Source: Calonectria ilicicola (lineage: Eukaryota > Ascomycota > Sordariomycetes > Hypocreales > Nectriaceae). From it: DNA of 64,000 bases. The position numbers and the translations under genes were made by a program. Below are positions 11,570 to 22,784 of this stretch, piece after piece. The DNA lies in the NCBI GenBank assembly GCA_020809705.1, contig CP085835.1, forward strand, positions 2,542,001 to 2,606,000. Direction: 5' to 3'. Numbering within the stretch: the first letter of the stretch is position 1; each line of letters starts with the position of its first letter. The notes beneath the pieces are model-generated. The model had not been told where the DNA came from. It worked only from the letters and a program-made list of their open reading frames with translations, and ran no database searches.

Positions 11570-11880
11570 ATGAAATGAAGTCATAAAAGTGGCGCGACCT
11601 GAGCACTGCCCCAGAGAAATATTTATCTCGTCTGCCTTGGCGAGCGGAAAATTCTGTCTCCACCCGAAATTTCATAAACTAGAACACGGGCTGATTCTAG
11701 AACGGCTCCTGCATGAGTCCTATCGGATATAAGGTATCCGAGCCCCGTAGAACTACGGATGCCCGGACACGCAAGGGCATTCGATGGCGAAGGCTCAAAC
11801 CTAACATGTCCCTCGCGAACGTACACCGACTTCTTTGTGCCGCTTACATATTTAACGCTCACTGCAACCGGAAATCGGCA
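11570..11880 (+). repeat. Diverged dispersed repeat, copy B
   Basis: The partner of copy A, about 500 bp downstream in the same orientation and roughly 80 bp longer in its middle. It keeps more C and G at the matched positions (CTCGTCTGCC against CTCGTCTACC; GTGCCGCTTAC against GTGTCGCTTAC). No coding capacity is evident. Confidence 0.45.
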
Positions 11881-12921
11881 TCGCTATATCCCACCTTGGA
11901 ATGTTCATGATTTTAGATAATGAACAAGATGAGGGTAAGAATAGTTTTATCGATTGCTACTGATGACTCAAAGTCATGCATGCAATGTGACCCTCAATTT
12001 AACATTGATTCAAGCGATAGGATAAAGAACAAAAAACAAAGGCTTCAGGCCGCAAGGTTGCAATACGTGAAATGGAAGAACACGATAACTGCTGCTGAGC
12101 GTTGGTTAAAAAGACAAAGGCCTCTGGTGACTAGGGTGTGGAGGCTGTGGTAGTAGGGCAGCATTCCCAACTGCTGGCACTGCCCAAGGACTTTCAATAG
12201 TGTTCATCATGAAAGAACCATTCAAGAAAAAGAATTAGCCGCGCTCATTGGTCTGCCCTACGATGCATCCAATTAACGCAACCAGGTTAGGCGGCTGTCT
12301 GAGTGCAAGGCATACCACTAGCTCGGTTAGGTCTCGAACTGGTGATTAAACCCCGGTTTTTTAGGGCGTTGGTCACACGAAGGCATGCACGAGCGCGGCG
12401 TTGGCTCACGTTGGTTTCAAAGGAAATTAGCCATGTGTCCGATGAAGCGGGTGGCTGACGGCCGGGAGGCTGATCCTTGCAAAGTTGGTGATTCCCTTTG
12501 TTTTGTCGCTGTTGGCGATCATTTGACGGGTGTTGGTGATTGAATCACGACAGCGCTTTGTTCGTCACATCACATGTGAGGGTTTCCAGTGAGAACAACT
12601 GGTGCGGCCTTTGTCTAGTACATCTGAACACGCTCTGGTCAGTCGATGATGCAATGCAAAAATGGTTGTGAGTGACTGTTAGTCACTGGAACAGAAGCGC
12701 TTGATTGGGCCAGTCCAATCACAACCTTTGTACACTTTTGTGGTGCGCGAGCACACAAGGCATACTAACTTAGTGTGGGTGATTAAGCAAAATCAATCAG
12801 GCTGAAGCGCCCAAGCACTGCCCCGCTGACAGAGTCAAATATCCAATTTTCCCCTCACATCCTCAGAGAAATCATCAATCTATGCTGCCACAGTAAAGCT
12901 ATAGTCTTAAAAAAACACAAT

Positions 12922-14314
12922 ATGGGTGAAAATATTGTGATATACTACAATGACTCTATCGATTCCGATAACCTGGCTGCAGCCATGGCCTTGGAGCGCT
13001 TCTATCGCAACAAGCCAAAAACACGCATGATCTGGATCGTTGAGCCTCGCCAAGTGGCGCTTGATCTGCCCGGAAAACCGCTGGGGCCCTGTTCAGATCT
13101 GGTAAAGAAATATTTTCCTGCGCGGAGTGTACCGCTGAAGGTGCTGCTGGGTGGTCTGTTGAAAGATAGAGATATTGACGCAATCGCCGGTCTCACTGAG
13201 GAGGAACGAAAAGTGGTAAGCTGAACCCGGCACTGATAAGACTTTTATCCTTCTAAATTGGCATGAAATTTAGCTTCAGTTGGCAGTAAAGCCCCCTTAC
13301 GGCCCAAAAGAAGATGCCGTTTTGCATAACACGCTCACAGCCTGGGACTCAGCTATCTGCTTGTCCGAATGGTCGGGCGCGCCCGTGGAGATGCTGCTCG
13401 ACGTGGAGAGTCTAGATGAGATTGAAAATCCAGTTAATCTTAACTTTCATCATCATGAAGAACTCGTGACCCGCAGCGAAGATGAGCTCAAGGCCCATGC
13501 AGCCATCATGGCCGAGCCTTCTAATCAGCGCATCCATCATATGAGAGCCTGGTACGATGGTTGCATCGAACAAGTCAAGGAAAAGGCAAAGGAGAGCGGT
13601 AGCTCAGCTCGCCCCCTAGACTTTGAGTCTCTATGCGATACGATACGAGGTGCAGCAAGTGTTCGCTTTTTTGGAGGCTCATCACTCAGAATTCTCCAAC
13701 GATTTATCCAAAGAGGCGTTGCCCATAAGATACAATGCCATCTCCAAGTGGTAAGATATCTATCCAAGAAAAAGTCATAAATTTTGGCATGTAATATTAA
13801 CAATGATGAATAGGGATCTTGTGATCTATCAAGAAATTTATTCCCCGATCAGTTCAACGTTGCTCTCAACAAGAAGGCAGCCGAATACGTTTTTGAGAAC
13901 TTCACTGAATTTGCTAAATTTGTTGTTGTACCCTCACACTCAGCGCAAAACGTAAAGTACCAACTATTAGGACTAAAGGAAGAAGGCGGGGACTGTCTAG
14001 AGAGAAGATTGCTGGGTTTCAACTGCCGCGAAGATCCCTTGAAGATTGCCTCGAAGCAGGTGACTCTCGAGAAGGATTTCCAACGCAAAGATTCTCACAT
14101 GCCGGATCTCACCTCTTTCTTGTGTGCTTTTATACCCGATTATAAGGGTGCAACTTTGGGATACGTACGGGTCAAAAACGATGCGCAAGGCGCGCTCCTT
14201 TTTGGGTTTGAAAGCTCCGGAATTCCAGCTTACGACCTAGCAAAGGAGGTGTCTTTGGATAAGGAAGAAGTCGAGAGAACGATAGATTCACTACTCACAG
14301 TGGGGTATAATTGA
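12922..14314 (+). CDS. Nucleoside-hydrolase-like protein, divergent
   Basis: Three exons, 12922-13215, 13274-13750 and 13814-14314, encode about 423 residues; the first intron could instead end at 13279, removing two residues. The layout follows inosine/uridine-preferring nucleoside hydrolases: an N-terminal strand followed by an Asp-rich loop (NDSIDSDN at about residues 10-17), a central helix-rich part, a FNVALNKKAAEYVF segment like the FN..DPEAA motif, and a PDL..FL segment near the usual HD position. Several metal-binding aspartates of the first loop appear replaced by N or S, so catalysis is uncertain. It has no signal peptide. It lies between the NLR and HET genes. Family assignment is from motif pattern only. 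Confidence 0.75.
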
Positions 14315-15141
14315 ACAAAAAAAAACTTTTGGTTGTGAGAAAATGAAGAAATCGTGTCAAGGTGTTGGTTCTTTTCGAATTCGTAGGATTGATTTTCTGA
14401 TAGATTTATTAATGAAACCAACGTCTCCGCTGTTCTTCGACAAAATAGTCCTCTACATCCGTGAGAGAAAGGTCATCTGATGTGCTAGATTCTGAGCTAT
14501 CATTCAGCCCAAATATTGCTCAAACCCATTCTACTCTCTCGTGTTTTTCCCCGCCCGATATCAGCGTTCTCCTATGAAGAGATATGTATCGCGCCCATAG
14601 TTAAATACTCGCATTAGACCGATGCGACCGTGAGATGGCTAGTGGAACGCGATCTCGATGACACCGGTCCCTGGGTCCAGATACTATTCTTATCACAGCG
14701 ATTTTAATCCACAGAAGCCTCATCGGATCCTTCGGCTCGGACATGAACAGAGTTTTTCCCACGTGTTTGACTGCTTCCGTTCCTTCATTGGTTTAGGCAG
14801 GCGCATGGCCCTGGCCTCGCTCACTACCAAACGCCACAGTTCAGCTGAGCAATGTATGTCACAGGGTCACATTGGATTGACCGCCATACAGGGCGATATG
14901 ATTGGTTGCCTCTTTTAAATCATCAGCCTTTTATGTCTCGCGAACCAAAAGTAGGCAAAAAAGGCGTCAAAGGTCCGTGTATTAGGAGGGAGCCAAACGA
15001 GGCGACTGAAACAAGGCTCGCATTTGCGTAAGCAAATGCGCGGACAGATTGCTATATCAATTCATAAAAAAGACCTTCGCGTTACAAATTTCTCTCCACA
15101 TATTATTTTCAAGCTTAAAGTTGTTTTTTTTTCTATCTAAA
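14315..15141. other. Intergenic, promoter of HET gene
   Basis: I see no gene in this stretch. The end nearest the HET start is AT-rich and includes a poly-T tract at 15123-15132 just before the ATG. Confidence 0.55.
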
Positions 15142-17429
15142 ATGTTTGACTCAATGGATTATGATAACACGTATAGATATACAGAGCTTGAGGATGGCCA
15201 CATTCGGATCCTGCATTTGCATCCTGGAGAAATCCAAGACGGGATATTTGTGGAAATCTCTCATGAGCCTCTAGACGAGGGGATGCCAGATGACCCGAGG
15301 AAGGCATACAATGCCATGTCCTGGCGATGGGGTGACCCGGAGGACACAGCAGTGATCCGAATCAAGGACAAGGACCGTACTGATGTGACTGAAAATGACC
15401 TGGCAACATGCAACCTCGTCATTCAAAAGAATCTTTTGTCTGGTCTAAAGGGAATTCGGAAAAAAGATCGCATCGTGCGACTTTGGGTTGACGCGATCTG
15501 CATTGATCAAATCGGTGCGCAGGACGGAGCCATGGACGAAACAAGAAAGAATGCGGAAAAGAGCAATCAGATTTCAATGATGACAAGAATATTCGGTATC
15601 GCTCGCGAGGTTAGCGTTTGGCTTGGCGAGGAGAGAGATGATAGTAGAAAGGCAATCGAGTTTGTCGACGTGCTACTCAAATTGGAAGACGACAACCATA
15701 TCGCGGGCCTTGAGCGCAGTACATTTGACGGCATGAACCGCCATGCAGCAGGCTTGCAACCTTTAATCAATCTACTAAAGAGAGAATGGTTTAGCCGACG
15801 TTGGGTAGTGCAGGCACGGTTCCCCCAAAACTTGTCCATTGGTGGCATAACGAGCTAACAGCAATGCAGGAAATCGCAATGGCCAGAAAGGCGACGTTAC
15901 ATTGCGGGGACGCATCTATCCCCTGGACTAAGCTTGCTGATGCGGTCGCTATACTGGAAAAAGTAGGTCGCGATGGGACCATTAACAGAGCCCTGAAGCG
16001 ACTTGCCGAGACAAATCATGTTCCTGAACACGCTGGTACCATATCCTCGCTCCCCGCGTATCGCTTAGTCCAGACCACCACTGGCATGTTTCGAGGCCAG
16101 GAGGAAGGGTTTGGGTCCAGAACTTGGCGTTTCACACTCGAGGAGCTCGTCTCATACCTTGCTGCCTTTCGAGCAGGCCGCTTGCACGATACGATATACG
16201 CGGTTCTAGGACTGGCGTCTGATTTCCAACCTGTGCGCGACAAGACACGGGATTATGTTGGCCTGCGGAAGCAGCTTGTGAGGGTGAATACATTAGGAGA
16301 GTGGCGAAGGACTGAGAAGTTTGACTTTCCCGTGGACTACAAAAAGCCGCCTCTTCTCGTCTTCAAAGAGTTCCTAGATGCAGCCATCAAAAACTCAAAA
16401 TCACTAGACATTCTGAATCGGCCGTGGGCTCCCAAGGAAGGTTTTGACGCTCAAGGCAACAAGCAGACGGTGGAGCTCCCCTCCTGGATTGCCAGCCTAG
16501 CCAAGAAGCCATTCCAGACCACGCAAGATGGCAGAATGGTGCGGTTCAATCCCGATCCATTGGTTGGTCCAGCCAGTTTCCGGCAAAAGTTTTACACAGC
16601 TTCGTTAAAAACCGAAGCGCAGTGCCACATCGATCTTGTTCATCATGAGTCCAAGTATATGACTGTAACCGGGTTTGTCCTTGATACGATCGATGAAGCC
16701 TACGGTGGATCCTCGTTCGGCAGCGTGCCAGGGGAGTGGCTATGGGCTGGAGGCTGGGAGCAAGACGGCAGAGAGGTTCCTCCCCCACCACCCTCTCTCT
16801 GGCGAACTCTGGTTGGAGACAGAAATTCCAGTGGGGATGATCCGGATCGCTGGTACCCCCTTGTCTTTCAGTCGGTGGCAAAAGACAGAGGCTTGGAGTA
16901 CGGGTTCGACACATATCGGCTAATTACCGAAAGCAAGAATGCCACTGTGGCGGAGCTATTCCGCAGGGTGCAAGCTGTAGTTTGGAACCGAAGGCTTATC
17001 CATACAAGAGGTGATTACATGAACTGGATGACGCGAAAAACTGGCCGTCGGGGCCTTGGGCTTGCCCCAAACCGCGCTCGGCGTGGCGACCTGATCTGCA
17101 TTATCCACGGATGCAGTGTTCCGCTTGTCTTGCGAAAATTGGACGACATGGTTCATGAGGATCCATTTTCCACCGCAAAAGACGCCGAGCTCGTAAACGC
17201 GCCACTGGGCGGCGAGCCAAGTTCAGAAACGCCTGAGCCAATGGTGCCTGGTGCGCCTCTCCGAGGCGATGTCTCATCTATGTTTCCAAAGATGATAAAC
17301 ACAGGTACCTTCTCTCTAATTGGCGAAGCTTATATTGATCAAATGATGGATGGAGAGGCGATGGCGTATTTCCGTGAGGTTTTGAATGCTGAGAAGAAGG
17401 AGAATCTACGGTATTTTACCTTAGAGTAA
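15142..17429 (+). CDS. HET-domain (heterokaryon incompatibility-type) protein
   Basis: Two exons, 15142-15813 and 15870-17429, give 743 residues. HET-domain landmarks are in order: AMSWRWGDP (about residue 60), LWVDAICIDQ (about 115), a VSVWLGEE segment, WFSRRWVVQE, and ATLHCGDASIPW. The joint falls inside the WVVQ/EIA motif, and only a 56-bp intron with a GC donor (CAG/GCACGG) and a GCTAACA branch before ATGCAG restores the conserved protein; no GT donor there keeps both frame and motif. The ~500-residue C-terminal part is typical of large HET proteins of unknown function. Such proteins trigger cell death on non-self recognition. The start is the ATG at 15142; the frame upstream has only TTG. 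Confidence 0.88.
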
Positions 17430-18256
17430 GAGTATGCTACCTAGTTAATGGTTATGGGAGAGGGACTTGGGCTTATTGGGAAAATGGGATTCGGTACTGG
17501 TTTATGCTGGCTTTTGATACAGTAGAATATAATTATGAATGAATAGCCATCAATGGCCTTCTGCACATCAAAGTGTGGACCATTAGTGCGGCGTCTAGGG
17601 TATGTTGATATCTAGACTCGATCAACTGTCATGACTTGTTTAGCTGGTTGTCGACTTGGCATCTTCCACTATAGAGAGAAAATCTCTACCGAGAAGGAAA
17701 AAGGCAAGTCTTGATACGGTACTGAAAAATAATAGACATATGCTGCATACAAAGGACCCTACTCAACTCCCAAAAGTTGAACCATCAAGATACTTCGTAA
17801 AGGATGGAACTTGGGGGTTGGCGATGACCCACCTCTGCCTGATATTACGCCAGCCAAGTCTGGATTCAATTGAGCCACGACTAGTCCAGGCTAAAATTGA
17901 CAGAACCAAAGTCTACAAAAGCTTCACCTCAAGAATCGGAGATGACTCGGCTCTTCACCTTGCTGATGGTCAGGTGTAGGAAGGTGAAGGTTTGCTGACA
18001 TCACGTTAGATTCTTGGCCATCGAGGTTAATTAAAATTTCTGATTCAGATCATCAAATTTGAGAACCTTGTGATCATCGCCAGCGTGGGGCTGAAATGAC
18101 TGAAGCGAGTGCTGCCTGCTAGGCAACAGGCACCTGACCTGCTTAGAGGCCTCCATTTGCTCGCCAAATTCTGCCGCGTGCCTCCTCACCGCCCGCCAAG
18201 TCCACTATAAAACACTCGCTCACCTGCAGCAATTTGGAACTTTCTCTCTTTCTTCT
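17430..18256. other. Intergenic, upstream of U2 snRNA
   Basis: It has no supported protein gene; a 107-codon frame at 17656-17979 has no recognisable features. The right end holds the presumed U2 promoter, including a TATA-like element. Confidence 0.55.
18206..18212 (+). promoter_or_regulatory. TATA-like element upstream of U2 snRNA
   Basis: TATAAAA lies about 50 bp upstream of the estimated 5' end of the U2 RNA, a plausible spacing for an RNA polymerase II snRNA promoter. Confidence 0.4.
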
Positions 18257-18257
18257 T

Positions 18258-18445
18258 TAGCTCTCTTTGCCTTTTGGCTTAGATCAAGTGTAGTATCTGT
18301 TCTTTTCAGTTTAATCTCTGAAAGATGTCTAAGGACATCAATCGTGATTATTCTTATTTTTGGCTTTCGGGCAGTTTCCTCTGTGCTTGCACATGATTCT
18401 ACCCATAGTGTCCCTGGTATTACACTGCCTCCAGGTGACGCGAAA
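18258..18445 (+). ncRNA. U2 spliceosomal snRNA
   Basis: The sequence carries the invariant 5' region of U2: CTCTTTGCCTTTTGGCTTAG, followed by ATCAAGTGTAGTATCTG, which contains the branch-point recognition GTAGTA at 18290-18295. A stem-loop IIa-like pairing (CTTTTCAG with CTGAAAG) follows. An Sm-type site ATTTTTGG is at 18356-18363. The loop IV hairpin is visible as CCTGG (18413-18417) pairing with CCAGG (18431-18435) around a TATTACACTG loop. U2 pairs with the intron branch site in the spliceosome. Ends are estimated to within about 10 bases; the 3' end is the less certain. Weak open frames across it are not genes. Confidence 0.92.
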
Positions 18446-18848
18446 CCCATACTTTTCATTGCTTGCTCAGGCTTGCCTGGGCAGTGAGGAAGAGAAGGAT
18501 TGTTTGGTTCATGTGCACATTGTTGACGAAGTGTGTACCGTGTGCCTCCCGTGTTAATCTCTTTTCGCCGCTACTTATCCATAAACATCGCTTCAGCGCA
18601 CACCTCCCAATGTCTACTAAGATTACTGACCGCACGACCTTTCAGCAGACTCTTCATTCCGCACAACTAAACTAATAGTGGTTTTCAGAAAGGCGGCAGA
18701 TACAACTAAGTAATAGCCATGGTTCGCCCAAACAAGATACAATCAACATAAAATCTTAAAAACTTTTTGATTTCATTATTAATTTACTAATTCTTATTAC
18801 AAGCACGCTATCATAATTTTTTTCATCCTCTTATAGACCTGCTGTTGG
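18446..18848. other. Intergenic between U2 and NRPS
   Basis: It contains the 3' flank of U2 and, near 18750-18830, an AT-rich tract that is the 3' flank of the converging NRPS gene. Nothing else is recognised. Confidence 0.55.
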
Positions 18849-21800
18849 CTACAAGTCAAGTTCATCGAAGCGAAGGGATGGGTTGCCAATTATGAGTGAG
18901 ATTGCCTTGCCATAATCCTCTGCAAGGCTCGTAGCTTGCTGTGTGTTAAGACAGCCAGCGCGGAAGGTTAATGCGATGCGGAACTCCTCAGGGGTTTCAA
19001 TGGGCGTGACGTTGACCTCAAACTACAAAGTGTTAGTAATAGTCTTATTTCTGCGGGATGGGAATCTTACATCTGTTGGATCGTACTCTTCAGAGTAAAC
19101 GATGGACAGAGGATCATCGACACACACGTTGGTTCCCCAGGCTTTCTGATAGGAGATCATGCTGTTGATGAACCTCTTGCCTCCAAACTTGGGCATCTCT
19201 TCCATTTCCGTAAGGCTGGTATGCTGGTACTTTAGACTGGAGAGATACTCGAGCTGTGCGGCTCTGAGGGTATCAACGACACTCTGGGGCTTGTTGAACG
19301 CAGTCTTGTATGGGATGATGCCAATAAAAGGTCCCCAAGTTCGTTCAGCCTTTTGGATCGGTAAATCTCGGGCCATGCAAAAGGTTCCAAAAAGTGGTGC
19401 ATCAACACCAGTGTGTTTCCTCAGCACAAACGACCAAGCAGTGTGGATGACGATGGGATGCATCACCTGCCACATTGCACAGAACTCGCGTACCTTGGCC
19501 GAATCAATACCAGGGACGTCGAACCCTCTAGTGCTGGCGCAATCAGTAACTATATCCTTAGCTACGGGGAACATAGTCGGTGCTGAATCGGAAAGATGGT
19601 TTGACCACCAGTCGAGTCTCTGCTCCCGCGGCTGGGCCTGCAAATAGGCCACCAGGTTACGATACTGGCCTCCTGGAGGAAGTGTGCCATGATAAGCGGC
19701 ACGAAGATCTTGACAGAAGATGTCTACTGTAAAGCCATCCAGAATAGTGACGTTGATTTCCAGCTTAAGGAATGCCTTTTTATCATCAACAGGGCAGATG
19801 GTCAAGTGGTGCTGAAGATCACCAGGCGTATATGTTGGGGTGTCCACTGTACGGACATCTCTATGACCCTCCTGGTTCAATTTCAAGAGTGTGATACCAG
19901 GCTCTGGGTTCTTAAGAACCACGGCGTGTCTTAAAGTCTTTTTTCCGAGGGAAGTGTGGATGAATTTAGAACGCAGCATGCCGTGGGCTTTTACGACTTG
20001 TCGCCAGGCTTTCTCAAGCCGCGCCACCTCCAGTTGGACATTGTCTCCATTGAGGATAACATCAAAACCCAATCCTAGGTGGTAGTTTGTAGGATCTTCA
20101 AACTGGCACTTGAAAAGGTAATTCTGCGTGGGCGAGCAAGGGAAGACATCTTCGATCTCGTCTAATCGGACATCTAGCAGGGATGAGCAGATAGCTCGGA
20201 ACTCTGGGCTGAGCGCATCAATTCCATTCTGGGTCGCCTGTCCAGACGATGTGGGAATAGGCATGTCATTTCCTTCCGCAATTTCCGGAATAGTCTTCTT
20301 TTGCAGAACATCAGCAATGCGCATTTTAATGGACAAGCTCCTGGCCATGGCTGCCGCTCTCATTGCTGAAATTGAGTTGCCTCCTAGGCTTGCAAAGCTG
20401 TCATCCATTCCAACCATTGCTTGTGGGATGCCGAGAACCTTGGACCAAATCTCTTGGAGCTCACACTCAATGTCGGTCTTTGGCTGTCTCTTGGCGCCTC
20501 CTTTAGCCGTCTGCATGGCAGCAAGCTCTGAAACAGTGAAAGAACCGCCGATCTCACGGAGCCGTTTGCGATCCGTCTTTCCTGTGGGGGTCATGGGAAA
20601 GTCCTTCATCGAAAAGAAGACCGAAGGTACCATGTAAATGGGCATGCAACTTTCGAGGTCTTTCAAAATCTCGGGGTCAACGTTAATAATTGCCACCCCT
20701 TCGGCCTCTGTCTCGTTTTGAGTAGACTTGATGAAGACAGCCAGGGCAGGATCGGTGTTTTCTCCTTTCGGAACAATTACTTCAGCTACCGCCAGCTCTG
20801 TGCCTGGTACGCAGTGTTGCACGTGATGCTCAACCTCTGCAAGCTCGACTCGTTGGCCGCGAATCTTGACTTGGGTGTCCTTTCGGCCCATGTAGGTAAG
20901 GGTTCCATCTGCATCGTTGTATCTGACCAAATCTCCTGATTTGTACAGTCGGCCTTGACGACCTTCGTGATATGGTGTTCCCTTCACGAGAAACTCGGGA
21001 TCATTGATGAATACCTTTGAAGTTTGGTCTGGTTTATTTAAATACCCTCGACTCACGAGGGGTCCCTCGATCAGGAGCTCACCAACCCATCCAGGAGGCA
21101 CTAAGCGGTTGTGGTCTTCTGGATCCGCGATCCAGAGGACCAGTCCGACACCTTTGCCAATATGAGATACCTCATTGGGGCAAGATGCGCTATAGTTGAT
21201 GGAAGTCAAGACGGCTTCAGCAGGCCCGTAGACGTTCAAAACCGAAGATGTTCCCCACCAAGGTTCGGCGTCTTTGCCCAACACAGCCTCTCCCAACAAC
21301 ATAACAGTCTTCAAATCGGGGAGCGTGCTGGGGTCTAGCAGTCGCGCTACGGTTGGTGTGAGACCTGTCATGGTGGCTTTCATAGCCGCCATAGCTCCTC
21401 CCAGATCCTCCTTGCGGTCCTTTTCTTCTGGGACACACAGGCATCCACCGGACACAAATGTCGCAATGTGGTTGTATGTAGAGATATCGAAGGCATATGA
21501 TGCAAAGTCAAACATCCTCGATGTTGTTGTGTACTGGAGGAGATCTAGCTGGTGGTGCAGGGCAGTGGAGAAATTTGAGTGTGATACTACCACACCCTTG
21601 GGAGTGCCTGTGCTTCCAGATGTAAAAACTGTGTACATCGCAGTAGACGGGGACTGCTGTGGCAATTCTTGACCCTCAAGAGGCTCGAGGGACTCGATAG
21701 ACTCTAAATCAACACAGACCACGGTCTTTGAGAGGCGGGCGCTGAGCTCCAGGTTGCTTTTTGAGGATACAATAATGTCCGTCCCTGTTTGATCGCTGAC

Positions 21801-22784
21801 ACTGCGCAGTCGCTGCTCAGGAAGTGTAGAGTCAAGCAGCACAAATGCTCCGCCAGCTTTGAGAACAGCAAGTATCGCCACCGAAGTCCAGACGGTCTTT
21901 TCAAAGCATACCGGAATTAGCATATCAGGCTGGACACCAAGTCCTACCAAGTGTCCGGCAAGCTTCGAGGCGTGCCTGTCTAACTCTGCGTATGTGAGGT
22001 CTCCATCCCAAGCGTTAACGGCTGGTGCGTCTGGTTGAGAATCCACTCGTTCCTTGATCAAATCGTGAACGCATCGGTCAATGGTCTCGGGAACGACGCC
22101 GTTCCATGACCAAATCTGTTTTTGGTCTTGGGGTGTGAGGATGCTAATATCCTTGAGCTCCTGGTCTGCGGTTGCCTCATTTAATTGATGTGCGACAAAC
22201 TCAAGTCGCTCAAGCAATTTCTGCACTGCCCAAGCATCAATTATTCGTGAGTCATATTTTGCAACAGCCAAACCCTTGGTTCTTTCGTGGTTGATCTGAA
22301 TAACAAGGGGACATTCCTCTGAGCCGCTTGGGAGATCGCTGTTGCCATTCGGGGAAGTGGCTTCGGCGGCTTCATCTTGTGATGCGTGAACCACAAGCAG
22401 GGTGTGATATTTTGGAGTGTATTTGTAGTTATCGGGCGAGGTTTCGAATTGTTGAATGTATTCTTGAACATTTTGGTCATTTGCGACCTTGGTGCTCACT
22501 GAAATAGCTCTGTCCTGGACTTGAATGCCAAAGCGGATCTTATCAGAACTGGTCGTACGGCCCGCAAGCAAAGCAAAAGCAGCTTGGATCAATGCCGGAA
22601 CTGAAGTGCCAGACAGGTTGACATTGTCCAGAGGCCGTAAAAAGTTGTGCTCCAGCGACCCATCCGCCGCTACAGTGCGAATAGACGGAGGGAGGGAAGG
22701 GAAAGCTGTAGCGTCATCCTCGATTGAGGAGACTGACGAATGTCCATTTTGGCCCAAGGCCATCATGGCACTGGTGATCTGCAT
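18849..22784 (-). CDS. Single-module NRPS (partial C)-A-T-C
   Basis: Exons 22784-19071 and 19022-18849 (48-bp intron, TTACTAACA branch) give about 1295 residues. The first ~240 residues resemble the C-terminal lobe of a condensation domain. The adenylation domain has TSGSTGTPKG (about residue 386), FDISTY (425), NVYGPAEA (515), YKSGDLVRY and PTGKTDRKR (735). The carrier domain has LGGNSISAM (about 803) with the phosphopantetheine serine present. The terminal condensation domain has DGF at about 1018, but the expected HHxxxDG reads NVTILDG, lacking both histidines. There is no thioesterase or reductase domain. An alternative start at ATG 22836 with a 73-bp intron (22733-22805) also keeps frame. 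No tailoring genes lie beside it; the product is unknown. Confidence 0.92.

Larger units (their letters stand above)
10358..12921. other. AT-rich intergenic block with decayed repeats
   Basis: This 2.6-kb stretch lies between the divergently transcribed NLR and nucleoside-hydrolase-like genes. Open frames are short and lack recognisable products. It contains two diverged copies of a repeat (listed separately). Base composition changes along it: AT-rich at 10.4-11.3 kb and more balanced at 12.3-12.9 kb. The remainder looks like old transposon debris, but no terminal repeat or transposase fragment can be named. Confidence 0.5.

Noticed and set aside
15801..15870. Reading the HET gene as two separate genes (one ending at 15858, one starting near 15801)
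   Set aside because: The two frames together make one continuous HET domain once a short intron is removed, and neither part alone has a sensible end or start.
17656..17979. 107-codon plus-strand frame upstream of U2
   Set aside because: No domain, signal peptide or convincing start context; likely chance.
18360..18557. Small open frame across the U2 region
   Set aside because: The DNA is explained by U2 snRNA structure, which is far stronger evidence.
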